A stretch of DNA of 64,000 nucleotides from assembly GCA_963457535.1 (NCBI GenBank), contig OY734803.1, positions 248,001 through 312,000 of the forward strand, written 5' to 3'. A program made the translations under genes and the position numbers. Below the pieces are notes generated by a model. It was not told the origin of the DNA. It searched no databases and saw only the letters and a list, made by a program, of their open reading frames with translations. Positions 35,770 to 45,318 of the stretch are shown here, in pieces (position 1 is the first letter of the stretch; every line of letters begins with the position of its first letter). This DNA is from JAHRAW01 sp028066695 (GTDB taxonomy: Bacteria > Pseudomonadota > Gammaproteobacteria > Arenicellales > Poriferihabitantaceae).

Positions 35770-37815
35770 CTACTGCTTGCGCCCGGCCATCTCCAAAAAC
35801 TCTTTCTCGTCCAGCATCGCAATTTTCAATTCCTCAGCGCGCGTCGCTTTGGAGCCGGCGTTCTCGCCGATGATCACATAATCGGTCGCCTTGGAAACAG
35901 CCGAGGAAACCCGCGCCCCGAGCGACTGCAGCAATTTCTTCGCCTCGGCGCGCGGCATGGACAGCGTGCCGGTCAGCACCACGCTCTTGCCCGCAAAAGG
36001 CGAGTCAGCCGCCGCCGCTTGAACTTGTTTTTCCGGCCGCGGCCAATGCACCCCCGCCGCGCGCAACGCCGCGATAACCTCGCGGTTGTGCTCCTCATTA
36101 AAAAACGAAATAATGCTGCGCGCGACCAGCGGGCCGATGTCCGGGATTTGCTGCAGGGTTTCCTCGTCGGCATCGGCGACTTTTTCCAAATCGCGCAACG
36201 CCGCGGCCAAACTCTCGGCGGTGGCTTCGCCGACCAACGGAATGCCGAGCGCGTATAAAAATCGCGCGAGCGTACTGTCCTTGCTTTTCTCCAGCGCGCC
36301 CAGCAAATTCGCCGCGGATTTTTCCGCCATGCGCTCCAGCCCGGCGAATTGTTCTTTGGTCAGCGCGTAGAGATCGGCGACGGTGCGAATCATGCCGCCG
36401 TCCACCAATTGCTCCACCAATTTGTCGCCGAGCCCCTCAATGTCCATCGCGCCGCGCCCGGCGAAATGTTTGATGTGCTCCTTGCGCTGCGCGTCGCAAT
36501 ACAGGCCGCCGCTGCAGCGCGCGATGGCGCCCTCCTCTTCCTGCACGATGTTCGCCCCGCAGACCGGGCAATTTTTCGGAAAGACAAATTTGCGCGCGCC
36601 TTTTTTGCGGTCTTTTAGCGCCACGGAAAGGATTTGCGGAATGACATCGCCTGCGCGGCGCACCACCACGCTGTCGCCGACGCGCACATCCAGGCGCGCA
36701 ATTTCGTCTCGGTTGTGCAGCGTGACATTGGACACATTGACGCCGCCGACGAACACCTTCTCCAGCCGCGCCACCGGCGTAATCGCGCCGGTGCGCCCGA
36801 CCTGGACTTCAATGCTTTCCACTTTGGTGATTTTTTCCTGCGCCGGGAGTTTGTGCGCGAGCGCCCAGCGCGGCGCTTTCGCGGTGTGCCCGGTTTCGCG
36901 CTGCCAGTCCAGCCGCGACACCTTGTAGACCACGCCGTCAATGTCATAAGGCAACTCATCGCGCTTCGCCAGCATTTCATCGTAATAGGCGAGGCAGCCG
37001 CGCGCGCCGGAAACCTTGCGCGTGAAATCCGAGACCGGCAGGCCGAAATCGGCAAGCCAGCGCAGCGTCTCCCAGTGCGTCGGCGGCGGCGGATTTTTTG
37101 CGCCGTCTCCGGCTTCCACTTCGCCGAGCGCGTAGCAGCACAATTCCAGCGGGCGCGACGCGGTTACATTCGGGTCCAGTTGGCGCAGACTGCCGGCCGC
37201 GGCGTTGCGCGGGTTGACGAAAACTTTTTTTTCGTTCTCGCGCTGCGACTCGTTGAGTTTTTCAAAATTCCCCCGGCTCATAAAAACTTCGCCGCGCACT
37301 TCCAGCACGGCCGGCGCGTCTCCGCGCAGGAAAGTCGCGCCGGCGAGGACGCGGCGCATGTTGTGCGTGATGTTTTCGCCGCGGCTGCCGTCGCCGCGGG
37401 TCGCCGCGCGCGCCAGCCAGCCGTTTTCAAAGCGCAGACTGACGGCGAGTCCGTCCAGTTTCACTTCGGCGACATATTCAATTTCCTCTTTGCTCTCCTC
37501 CATGTCCAGCGCTTCGCGCATGCGTTTGTCAAACGCCTCCACCTGCTCGGCGTCAAACGCATTCGCGAGCGAGCGCATCGGCGTGGAATGCTCCACCGCT
37601 TCAAATGTTTTTTGCAAACCGCCGCCGACTTTTTGCGTCGGCGAATTCTCCGTCAAAAACTCCGGGTGCGCTTTTTCCAATTCCTCCAATTGCCGCAGCA
37701 GGCGGTCGTAATCGGCGTCGGGAATTTCCGGATCGTCCAGCACATGGTAGCGGTAATTGTGCGCCTCAATTTGCTCGCGAAGCGCGGCGATTTTTTGTTT
37801 CGCAGCGCCCATCAA
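35770..37815 (-). CDS. ligA: NAD+-dependent DNA ligase
   Basis: Seals nicks in replicated or repaired DNA. Order: the Ia domain (HNYRYHVLDDPEIPDADYDRL), the adenylation domain with active-site lysine 119 in EVKLDG, an OB fold, a four-cysteine zinc finger (CPVCGANI...CSGGLYCDAQ), HhH repeats, and a C-terminal BRCT domain (VVLTGTLSMPRAEAKKLLQSLGARVSSAVSK). 681 residues, complete. The start overlaps the zipA stop by four bases. The smc-zipA-ligA order is common in gammaproteobacteria. Confidence 0.97.
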   Translation of the reverse strand: MMGAAKQKIAALREQIEAHNYRYHVLDDPEIPDADYDRLLRQLEELEKAHPEFLTENSPTQKVGGGLQKTFEAVEHSTPMRSLANAFDAEQVEAFDKRMREALDMEESKEEIEYVAEVKLDGLAVSLRFENGWLARAATRGDGSRGENITHNMRRVLAGATFLRGDAPAVLEVRGEVFMSRGNFEKLNESQRENEKKVFVNPRNAAAGSLRQLDPNVTASRPLELCCYALGEVEAGDGAKNPPPPTHWETLRWLADFGLPVSDFTRKVSGARGCLAYYDEMLAKRDELPYDIDGVVYKVSRLDWQRETGHTAKAPRWALAHKLPAQEKITKVESIEVQVGRTGAITPVARLEKVFVGGVNVSNVTLHNRDEIARLDVRVGDSVVVRRAGDVIPQILSVALKDRKKGARKFVFPKNCPVCGANIVQEEEGAIARCSGGLYCDAQRKEHIKHFAGRGAMDIEGLGDKLVEQLVDGGMIRTVADLYALTKEQFAGLERMAEKSAANLLGALEKSKDSTLARFLYALGIPLVGEATAESLAAALRDLEKVADADEETLQQIPDIGPLVARSIISFFNEEHNREVIAALRAAGVHWPRPEKQVQAAAADSPFAGKSVVLTGTLSMPRAEAKKLLQSLGARVSSAVSKATDYVIIGENAGSKATRAEELKIAMLDEKEFLEMAGRKQ

Positions 37816-38933
37816 AAAATCTTCAGCGCTTCTTCGCTGCCGGCCGGAATGCCGAAGCGCGCCATCTCGGCCGCGAGTTGCTCTATCGCGGCGCGGCGCT
37901 CATCCACCGCGATCTGCGACCATTCGGCCTCGCCGCCTTCCAGCGCGCCTTCCATGCGCGCGGCGAAAGCCTTGGCGGTGCTGACCATCTCGGCGAAGAC
38001 CGCGCCCGGCGTGTAGTTGCGCGCCGGCTTGGTGTAAAACACCACTTCGCGCGCGGTGAAGTCGCGCATGTTTGCAAAATCAAAACCGCCGTGCCGCGCG
38101 CCGTCGGCGAGCGTGTAAAGCGCGACGCGGCGCGCGCCGAGCATTTTAAACCGCGCGTAACTGTTGCGGTCGCATTCCATGCCGAGTTCCAGCGCGCAGC
38201 GGTGCAAATCCTCGCCGGGAAACCCGCCCTCGCCGCGCGGGCGAATGCGCAGCATGCTGACCGAATCAAAATGCGCGATGAAGTCGGCGATGACGCGCGC
38301 CTGCGCAATCGCGTTTTCCACCGGCGCCATGAAAAAAAACTCGCGGTCGGTCACTTCCGACAGCCGCGACACCAGTTGCGAAAACGCGGCCATCTCCTCG
38401 GCGCTGACCGCGCCCTGGCGGTCGGCGAGTTGAATGGTCACCACCAAGTCGCCGAAACGCGCGCCTTCGGCCTCGTCCTCCAAATTGCGCCAGGCGTTGT
38501 CCGGCATTTTCAGGCCGTGAATGCCGCGCGGCTTGGTGAATGCGCCGGCGTTTTCGTGAAAGATGGCGAGCGCGCCTTCGCGCCCGACATCGCGCGAGCC
38601 GATGATTTTGACCCAGTAATCCACCTGCGCGACGCGCTCAAAACCCTCAATCATTTGCGCGCCGAATTCGCCGGGCGCGCCGCCGTCATTTCCATCGCCG
38701 GCCGCATCCATGGCGGCAAAGTCGGGCGTTTCCAGCAACTCGGCCTCGGCCGGTTCCGCGTCCTCGTCGTCGTCGCCGGAGCGAATAAAAGGCGGGTTGG
38801 CGCGCAACGCGCGGTCCACCCGCGCGGCCGCGTCCTCGCGCGGATACTTGCGCCGCGACAGCAAATAGATCGCCAGCACCACCACGGCGCCGAGCAGGAT
38901 CAATGCGGACTGCAGGGTGAAAGTGAATTCCAT
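37812..38933 (-). CDS. zipA: Cell division protein ZipA homologue
   Basis: Anchors FtsZ at the membrane. An N-terminal membrane helix follows the ATG at 38,933 (MEFTFTLQSALILLGAVVVLAIYLLSRR-type segment), then an acidic linker, then a C-terminal ZipA FtsZ-binding domain (about 230-370, FFMAPVENAIAQARVIADFIAHFDSVSMLRIRPRG, and GVFAEMVSTAKAFAARM). Identity rests on layout and on its place between smc and ligA. ZipA is essentially restricted to gammaproteobacteria, which helps place the organism. Confidence 0.85.
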   Translation of the reverse strand: MEFTFTLQSALILLGAVVVLAIYLLSRRKYPREDAAARVDRALRANPPFIRSGDDDEDAEPAEAELLETPDFAAMDAAGDGNDGGAPGEFGAQMIEGFERVAQVDYWVKIIGSRDVGREGALAIFHENAGAFTKPRGIHGLKMPDNAWRNLEDEAEGARFGDLVVTIQLADRQGAVSAEEMAAFSQLVSRLSEVTDREFFFMAPVENAIAQARVIADFIAHFDSVSMLRIRPRGEGGFPGEDLHRCALELGMECDRNSYARFKMLGARRVALYTLADGARHGGFDFANMRDFTAREVVFYTKPARNYTPGAVFAEMVSTAKAFAARMEGALEGGEAEWSQIAVDERRAAIEQLAAEMARFGIPAGSEEALKIF

Positions 38934-38937
38934 GCCG

Positions 38938-41900
38938 CTACTGCGCCGCCATCTCCACCGCCTGTTCCACATCCACCGACACCAGCCGCGACACGCCGGG
39001 CTCGCCCATGGTCACGCCGAGCAGCACGTCGGCGGATTCCATGGTGATTTTGTTGTGGGTGATGACGATCATTTGGCTGACTTTTACCAGCGATTTCAGC
39101 GTGCTGCAATAGCGCTGGACATTGGCGTCGTCCAGCGGCGCGTCCACCTCGTCCAGCATGCAAAACGGCGCCGGGTTCAGCCGGAACAGCGCGAACAGCA
39201 GCGCGACCGCGGTCAGCGCCTTTTCGCCGCCCGACAGCAAATGAATGTGCGAATTGCGCTTGCCCGGCGGGCGCGCCATGACCACGATGCCGGCGGTCAG
39301 AAAATCGTCTTCGGTCAATCGCAACTCGGCGCTGCCGCCGCCGAATAATTTCGGGAAAAACTCGTTGAAACCGGCGTTTAGGCGGTCGTAAGTCTCCTTG
39401 AAACGCTCGCGGGTTTCGCGGTCAATTTTGCGAATCGCGCTGCGCAGCGTGTCCAGCGATTCGCTCAAATCGGCGTGCTGCCGGTCCAGATATTCCTTGC
39501 GCTCGTTCTGTTCATCAAATTCGTCAATGGCGACCAAGTTGACCGCGCCGATGCGGTCCAGTTTTTGCTGCAGCGACGCGTCGCGCGCTTCCAACGCGGC
39601 CGCGTCGGCTTCCGGCGGCAGCGACGCGGCGAGTTCCTCGCGCGTGTGGTCTTCGCGCGCGAACACATCGGCCTGCACATCGTGGCGCGTTTTCGCCTCG
39701 CGGTGCGCGAGTTGATGCTGCGACAGCGCCTCGCGCGCATTTTCCAGCGCCGTAGCGCATGCGTCGCGGCGCGCGCCGGCCTCTTGAATGCGCGCGTCAA
39801 ATCCGGCCAGATTTTCGGCCGCGGCCGAGACCGCCGCTTCGGCGCGGGCGCGCTCGCTTTGCATCTTTTGCAATTCGGCTTCGGATTCGCCGCCGCCGCC
39901 GGAATGCAGGCCGGCGAGCCGCGCCTGCGCATCGGACGACTCGCGCTCCAGCCGGGCGATGTCGTCCACGGCCGTGGCGATTTCGTTTTCCACGCGCTGT
40001 TGCTGCAGCGCGTGCGCGTGCCGCTCTTCGTTGGCGCGCTGCAATTCGGCGCGGCGTTTTGCCACCGCGTCCTGCAGTTCGGCGCGGCGGCGCTCCATCT
40101 CGGCGCGGCGGGTTTCCAGTTCGCCGCGCGCGCCGGCGGCGCGCTCCAACAGTTCGCGCGCGCGCGCGAGGTCGTCGCGGTCGGATTTCACATGCGCGGC
40201 CAGTTCCTCCAGTTCCGCGCCGAGCGCGGCGATGCGCGCCTCGCTTTCCGCGTGGCGCTCTTCGGCGCGCGCCAGTTTGCCGCGCAATTCGGCGTTTTCG
40301 CGGCGCAATTTTTCCCGCGTTTCGCGCTGTTTCTGCACCGCGTCGCGCTGCGCCTGATGCTGCGTTTCCACTTCGGCGGTCTCGCGCGCGCCGGTTTCCA
40401 CCGCGGATTGCGCCTCCTCCACCGCGCGCTGCAATTGCTGCATCTCCTCCTCGCGCACCAAAACGCCGGTCGCGAGTTGGCTGCTGCTGGCGAAACTGAC
40501 CCAGTTCGCGCCGACCAATGCGCCGTCGCGCGTGACCGCACACTCGCGCCCGGACAATTGCGGCTGCATTTCCAGCGCGGCTTCCAGCGAGTCGGCCGCA
40601 TAAACGCCGTCCAGCAGGGCCGACAAATCGGCGCCCCCGTTAACATTTTGAACTTGAATCTTATCCAGCAAACGCGGACGCGATGACTCCCCCTCCCCCG
40701 TGTTCGCGCTTGACGCCTCCATCAACATGAACGCGCGGTCGGGACGCTCGGCGAGCGCGTCGCGCGGCAGTTTGTTCACGCACAGCGCGCCGAGGAAATT
40801 GCCGAGCAAGCGGTCGGCGGCACGCTCCCAGCCGTCGGCGACATCAATGCGCTCGGCGAGTTTCGGCGCGTCGGCGAAACCGCGCGCATTTAGCCAGTCG
40901 CGCAACGCGGCGTCGCCGGAGTCCAGCGCGGCCTCCTGAATTTCGCGCAGCGAGGCGAGCCGCGATTCGGTCTGGTGCAGGCGCGCGCGCGCCGCCTCGC
41001 CCAACTCGCGCAATTGCCGCGCGCGCTCGCGCAATGCATGCCGCGCCTCCTCGCCCTGCGCGAGTTCGCGCTCGGCGCGTTCGCAGGTTTCGTCGTGGGC
41101 GCGCGCTTCTTCGCGCAACTCGTCCATTCCGGCCGCGGCCTGCGCCTCGCGCAACCCGGCGAGTTCTTTTTCGCGCCGCTCCAAATCGGCGGCGCCGCGC
41201 GCGAGGCGCTGCTCAACCTGCTCTATGCGCGCCTCCTGCACTTCGCGCTCACGCTCCGGCTGCTGCGACTGCATCGTGAATTGCTCCCACCCGTTGCGCC
41301 AGGTTTCCATGTCGCTTTCGGCGGTTTCCATTTGCTCGGCCGCGGCGCGGCGCGCCTGCGCGAGTTGTTCGGCGCGCGGCGCGAACTGCGATTCCTCATT
41401 GCGCAATTCGCGCAGCCGCCCGCGCGTGCTTTCCAGTTGCTGCTCGCGCGCCTCGCTGCGCTCGCGCAACCGCGCGCTTTCCGCGCCGAGATGCGCGACG
41501 CGCTGTTCAAGGTTTTTGATATTGGCGTCCAGCGCGAGCAGATCGCGCTCGGCGCCGTGGTGCGCTTCGCGCGCCTCGCTTTGCTGCCGGCGCAATTGTT
41601 CAGCCTCGTTTTCGGCGGCGCGCGCCGCGTCGGTCGCCTCCTGCAAGGCGTTTTGGTGTTTTTCCTGCTCGCGTCCACGCGCCTCCAAATCGGCCTCCAT
41701 GTCGCGCAATTGCAGCATCATCAACTGCGCCTTGACCACGCGGTGTTCGTCGCGCAATTCGCGGTAGCGTTTCGCCGAACTCACCTGGCGTTTCAGGCGG
41801 CGCAATTGCTTGTCCAGTTCGTCGCGAATGTCGGCGACCCGCGACAAATTCTCGCGGGTGTGCGCGATGCGCGTTTCGGTTTCGCGGCGGCGGTCCTTGT

Positions 41901-42417
41901 ATTTGGAAGTGCCGGCGGCTTCCTCCACGAACAGCCGCAGGTCCTCGGGGCGCGCCTCCACGATGCGGCTGACCATGCCCTGCTCAATGATGGAATAGGA
42001 GCGCGGACCGAGGCCGGTGCCGCGGAACAAATCCAGCACATCGCGGCGGCGCGTTTTGATGTTGTTGATGAAATACCCGGACTGCCCGTCGCGGCTCAGC
42101 GTCCGCTTCACTGAAATCTCGGCGAATTTTTCAAAACTGCCGCCGGCCGAGTTGTCGCTGTTGTCAAACAGCAATTCCACCGCGGCCTTGCCGACCGGGC
42201 GGCGCGCGCTGGAGCCGTTGAAAATCACATCGGACATGCTGTCGCCGCGCAGCGTGCGCGCCGAGGCCTCGCCCATGACCCAGCGCACCGCGTCAATGAT
42301 GTTGGACTTGCCGCAGCCGTTCGGTCCCACCACCGCGGTCAGGTCGGACGGCAGGCGAATCTCGGTCGCATCAACGAAGGATTTGAAACCGGAGATTTCC
42401 AGTTTGATCAGCCGCAT
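38938..42417 (-). CDS. smc: Chromosome segregation protein SMC
   Basis: A 1159-residue condensin ATPase. N-terminus LEISGFKSFVDATEIRLPSDLTAVVGPNGCGKSNIIDAVRWVMGE (split here: Walker A is GPNGCGKS), long coiled coils rich in Glu, Arg and Ala, a hinge near residues 490-630, then the signature LSGGEKALTAVALLFALF and Walker B in PAPFCMLDEVDAPLD. It is followed at four bases by zipA. Confidence 0.97.
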   Translation of the reverse strand: MRLIKLEISGFKSFVDATEIRLPSDLTAVVGPNGCGKSNIIDAVRWVMGEASARTLRGDSMSDVIFNGSSARRPVGKAAVELLFDNSDNSAGGSFEKFAEISVKRTLSRDGQSGYFINNIKTRRRDVLDLFRGTGLGPRSYSIIEQGMVSRIVEARPEDLRLFVEEAAGTSKYKDRRRETETRIAHTRENLSRVADIRDELDKQLRRLKRQVSSAKRYRELRDEHRVVKAQLMMLQLRDMEADLEARGREQEKHQNALQEATDAARAAENEAEQLRRQQSEAREAHHGAERDLLALDANIKNLEQRVAHLGAESARLRERSEAREQQLESTRGRLRELRNEESQFAPRAEQLAQARRAAAEQMETAESDMETWRNGWEQFTMQSQQPEREREVQEARIEQVEQRLARGAADLERREKELAGLREAQAAAGMDELREEARAHDETCERAERELAQGEEARHALRERARQLRELGEAARARLHQTESRLASLREIQEAALDSGDAALRDWLNARGFADAPKLAERIDVADGWERAADRLLGNFLGALCVNKLPRDALAERPDRAFMLMEASSANTGEGESSRPRLLDKIQVQNVNGGADLSALLDGVYAADSLEAALEMQPQLSGRECAVTRDGALVGANWVSFASSSQLATGVLVREEEMQQLQRAVEEAQSAVETGARETAEVETQHQAQRDAVQKQRETREKLRRENAELRGKLARAEERHAESEARIAALGAELEELAAHVKSDRDDLARARELLERAAGARGELETRRAEMERRRAELQDAVAKRRAELQRANEERHAHALQQQRVENEIATAVDDIARLERESSDAQARLAGLHSGGGGESEAELQKMQSERARAEAAVSAAAENLAGFDARIQEAGARRDACATALENAREALSQHQLAHREAKTRHDVQADVFAREDHTREELAASLPPEADAAALEARDASLQQKLDRIGAVNLVAIDEFDEQNERKEYLDRQHADLSESLDTLRSAIRKIDRETRERFKETYDRLNAGFNEFFPKLFGGGSAELRLTEDDFLTAGIVVMARPPGKRNSHIHLLSGGEKALTAVALLFALFRLNPAPFCMLDEVDAPLDDANVQRYCSTLKSLVKVSQMIVITHNKITMESADVLLGVTMGEPGVSRLVSVDVEQAVEMAAQ

Positions 42418-42432
42418 CGGACGCAGGCGGCG

Positions 42433-43326
42433 TTACGCCGCGCTGTGCATCGCGCGCTCTTGCCGGGGGGCAACACCGGCGAGGCGCTCTTTCGCCATGC
42501 GCACCGCGTCGGCATTGCTGTCCATCAGCACGAAACGCCGGTCGTTTTTTATTGCGGCCTCGCCGGTGGTGCCGCTGCCGGCGAAAAAATCAAGCACGAC
42601 ATCACCGGGATTGGAATGCACACGCACGATGCGCTCCAAAATGCGCAGCGGTTTTTGCGTGGCGTAGCCGGTTTTTTCGCGGCCGTTGGTCGGCACGATG
42701 GTCTGCCACCAGGTGTCGGTCGGGGTTTTGCCGCGCGCGGCTTTTTCCGCGCCGGCGAGTCCCGGCGCCATGTAGGGAATGCGGTCGATTGCCTCAAAGT
42801 TAAAGATGTAATTCGCCGGGTCTTTTGCGAACCAGTAAATGTTGTCGTGTTTCGCCGGCCATTTTTTTTTGGAGCGCGCGCCGAAATCGTATGCCCAGAT
42901 GATTTCGTTGATGCAGTGCTCGGGTCCGCCGAAAATTTCCTCCAGCAACAGCCGGCAGCGCGCCGACTCGCGCCAGTCAATGTGAAAAAACAAACTTCCG
43001 TTGGGCGCGAGAATGCGGTGCGCCTCCACCAGGCGCGGGCGCAAAAAGCCGGGGTAATCGGCGAAGGAGTCCTCATAACCGGAACTTCCCACGACGGCGG
43101 TTTTGTAGCGGCGGCCGCCAAAACCGACGCGGTCGCCCTCCTCCCCTTCGGAAACCGCGGCGGTTTTTATCCGCGTGCGCGACTGCGTTTTGCCGGTGTT
43201 GAACGGCGGGTCAATGTAGATCAGCGCGGCCGACCCGGCCGGCATCGCGCGCAGCAGCGGCAGATTGTCGCCGTGCAAAATTTCGCCCGCAGAAAGTTGC
43301 TCCCGCGTGTCCGCGCGGCCGGCCAC
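42433..43326 (-). CDS. Solitary DNA methyltransferase, beta class (N6-adenine or N4-cytosine)
   Basis: About 297 residues. The catalytic motif IV (IDPPFNTG, near residue 39) comes before the AdoMet-binding motif I (LDFFAGSGTTGEAA, near residue 255), the beta-class order seen in CcrM/HinfI-type and type III Mod enzymes. The ORF could start at 43,461, but that would run 130 bases into aprA. The GTG at 43,326 lies five bases past the aprA stop and keeps all motifs. No restriction enzyme is adjacent, so it may be an orphan regulatory methylase. smc lies downstream. Confidence 0.82.
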   Translation of the reverse strand: MAGRADTREQLSAGEILHGDNLPLLRAMPAGSAALIYIDPPFNTGKTQSRTRIKTAAVSEGEEGDRVGFGGRRYKTAVVGSSGYEDSFADYPGFLRPRLVEAHRILAPNGSLFFHIDWRESARCRLLLEEIFGGPEHCINEIIWAYDFGARSKKKWPAKHDNIYWFAKDPANYIFNFEAIDRIPYMAPGLAGAEKAARGKTPTDTWWQTIVPTNGREKTGYATQKPLRILERIVRVHSNPGDVVLDFFAGSGTTGEAAIKNDRRFVLMDSNADAVRMAKERLAGVAPRQERAMHSAA

Positions 43327-43331
43327 CGCGC

Positions 43332-45290
43332 CTACAACTCCGGCCCGGCGTGCGCGATGCCTTCCGGCTCTTTTTCGCCGACCGCTATCAGCGGTTTCCA
43401 CTTGACTTTTTTCATCTCCCATTCGCCGCTGCTGCGGTCGTAGCGGGAGTTGACGAAGCACTTCCAGTCGTCGTCGTTGATCGCCTTGAAGTCGGCGCGG
43501 TAGTAGTAGCCGGGGTAGCGCGACTCCTCGCGGAACTGGATGTGCTTCATGTGCGCCTCGGCGGCGATGATGCGGTGGTAGTTTTCCCAGGCGCGCAGGA
43601 GTTCGTGCAGGTCTTTGGCGCGCATTTTCAGCGAGTCCTCCTTCAGCATCTTCATCTTGCGCTCGGCCACTTCCAGCATGGCCGAGTTGGTCTGGTACCA
43701 GGTGGCGACGCCGGCGACATATTCGTCCATGATTTTCTGCAGGCGGAACTGCAGCATCTTCGGCGTGATGTAGTGCGGGTTGATATCAATCGCCGTGGTG
43801 TAGTCCTTGTGCTCCAGGAAGGTGCGCACCGGCTGGTAGATTTCCTCCGCCAACTCCTCGGAACTCGCTTGAAGTTCGGGCTTCAGGTCCTTGTTGTCCA
43901 GGCAGTATTTCACCATGCTTTTCGCGGCGATGCGCCCCTCGGTGAACGAGCCCGAGGAGAACTTGTGCCCGGATGCGCCGACGCCGTCGCCGGCGGTGAA
44001 CAGGCCCTTGACCGTGGTCATGCGGTTGTAGCCCCAGTGGTAGTGCTCGGGCGTGCCGGGCAAATCGTCGGGGCCCGAGCACCACAGCCCGGCGCAGCCG
44101 GCATGCGAGCCGAGCAGATACGGCTCGGTCGGCATCAATTCCGACACCTGCTTGTCCGGCTCAATGTTCTCGCCGGCCCATACGCCGCACTGGCCGATGG
44201 TCATGTCCAGGAAATCCTCCCAGGCCTCGGCCTCCAGATGTTTGATTTCCTTCGGCGTCATGCTCTCGGCGAGTTTCGCCATGGCGCTCGGCGTGTCCAT
44301 GAAAATGGGGCCGCGCCCCTCTTTCATTTCAATCATCATCAGATGGTTGCGCAGGCAGGTTCCCATGGCGTGCCCCTGCGCGTAGCGGTCGTAGCCGTCT
44401 TCTTTCAGCGTCGGGTAATTTTTCTCCTGGTAGTCCTCGCCCATCGCATTCATGGCTTTCGCCTTGAACAGCAAAAACCACGCGCCGACCGGGCCGTAGC
44501 CGTCCTTGAAGCGCGCCGGCACGAAGCGGTTTTCCATCAGCGTCAGTTCCGCGCCGCATTCCGCGGCCATCGCGTAGGTGGAGCCGGCGTTCCACACCGG
44601 GTACCAGGCGCGCCCGGTGCCCTCGCCGACCGAGCGCGGGCGGAACACATTGACCGCGCCGCCGCATGCCAGCAGGCAGGTTTTGAACTTGTAGATGTAG
44701 ATTTTGTTTTCGCGCACCGAAAAACCGGCGGCGCCGGCGACGCGCGTCGGGTCGTTCTTGTCGGTGAGCAGGCGAACGATGAAGATGCGCTCGCGGATGT
44801 TTTCCATGCCCAGCGCTTTTTTCGCGGCCTCGGCGACGATCCATTTATATGACTCGCCGTTGATCATGATCTGCCACCGCCCGGAGCGCACCGGTTTGCC
44901 GCCGTCGCGAAGTTTCTTGCCCTCGTCGCCTTTTTGCTTCCACACCGGCAGGCCCCAGTCCTCAAAATTGTGCACCGAGTCGTCCACATGCCGGCCGACG
45001 TCATAGACCAGGTCCTCGCGCGTAATCCCCATCAGATCGCCGCGCACATAGCGGACATAGTCGGCCGGGTCGTTTTCGCCCATGTAGGTGTTGATCGCCG
45101 ACAGCCCCTGCGCGACCGCGCCCGAGCGATCCATCGCGGCTTTGTCCACGAGTTTGATGTTCAGGCCCGTGTCTTTCGCCCACTTGGTGATTTCAAACGC
45201 GGCGCCGCAGCAGGCCATGCCGCCGCCAATCAGAAGGATGTCGCATTCTTCTTCAACGATTTCCGGCTGGGAAAAACTGTATTCGCTCAC
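43332..45290 (-). CDS. aprA: Adenylylsulfate (APS) reductase subunit alpha
   Basis: Flavoprotein subunit of dissimilatory APS reductase. In sulfur oxidisers it runs in reverse, forming APS from sulfite and AMP. The FAD-binding motif LLIGGGMACCGAAFEI lies near the N-terminus, with VDKAAMDRSGAVAQGLSAINTYMG, NHLMMIEMKEGRGPIFMDT and the C-terminal DDWKCFVNSRYDRSSGEWEM typical of AprA. 652 residues. It starts with GTG, preceded by GGAGT at seven bases. The enzyme acts in the cytoplasm with AprB. Confidence 0.97.
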   Translation of the reverse strand: MSEYSFSQPEIVEEECDILLIGGGMACCGAAFEITKWAKDTGLNIKLVDKAAMDRSGAVAQGLSAINTYMGENDPADYVRYVRGDLMGITREDLVYDVGRHVDDSVHNFEDWGLPVWKQKGDEGKKLRDGGKPVRSGRWQIMINGESYKWIVAEAAKKALGMENIRERIFIVRLLTDKNDPTRVAGAAGFSVRENKIYIYKFKTCLLACGGAVNVFRPRSVGEGTGRAWYPVWNAGSTYAMAAECGAELTLMENRFVPARFKDGYGPVGAWFLLFKAKAMNAMGEDYQEKNYPTLKEDGYDRYAQGHAMGTCLRNHLMMIEMKEGRGPIFMDTPSAMAKLAESMTPKEIKHLEAEAWEDFLDMTIGQCGVWAGENIEPDKQVSELMPTEPYLLGSHAGCAGLWCSGPDDLPGTPEHYHWGYNRMTTVKGLFTAGDGVGASGHKFSSGSFTEGRIAAKSMVKYCLDNKDLKPELQASSEELAEEIYQPVRTFLEHKDYTTAIDINPHYITPKMLQFRLQKIMDEYVAGVATWYQTNSAMLEVAERKMKMLKEDSLKMRAKDLHELLRAWENYHRIIAAEAHMKHIQFREESRYPGYYYRADFKAINDDDWKCFVNSRYDRSSGEWEMKKVKWKPLIAVGEKEPEGIAHAGPEL

Positions 45291-45318
45291 AAGAGACTCC
45301 TGGATTGCAGGTGGAAAG

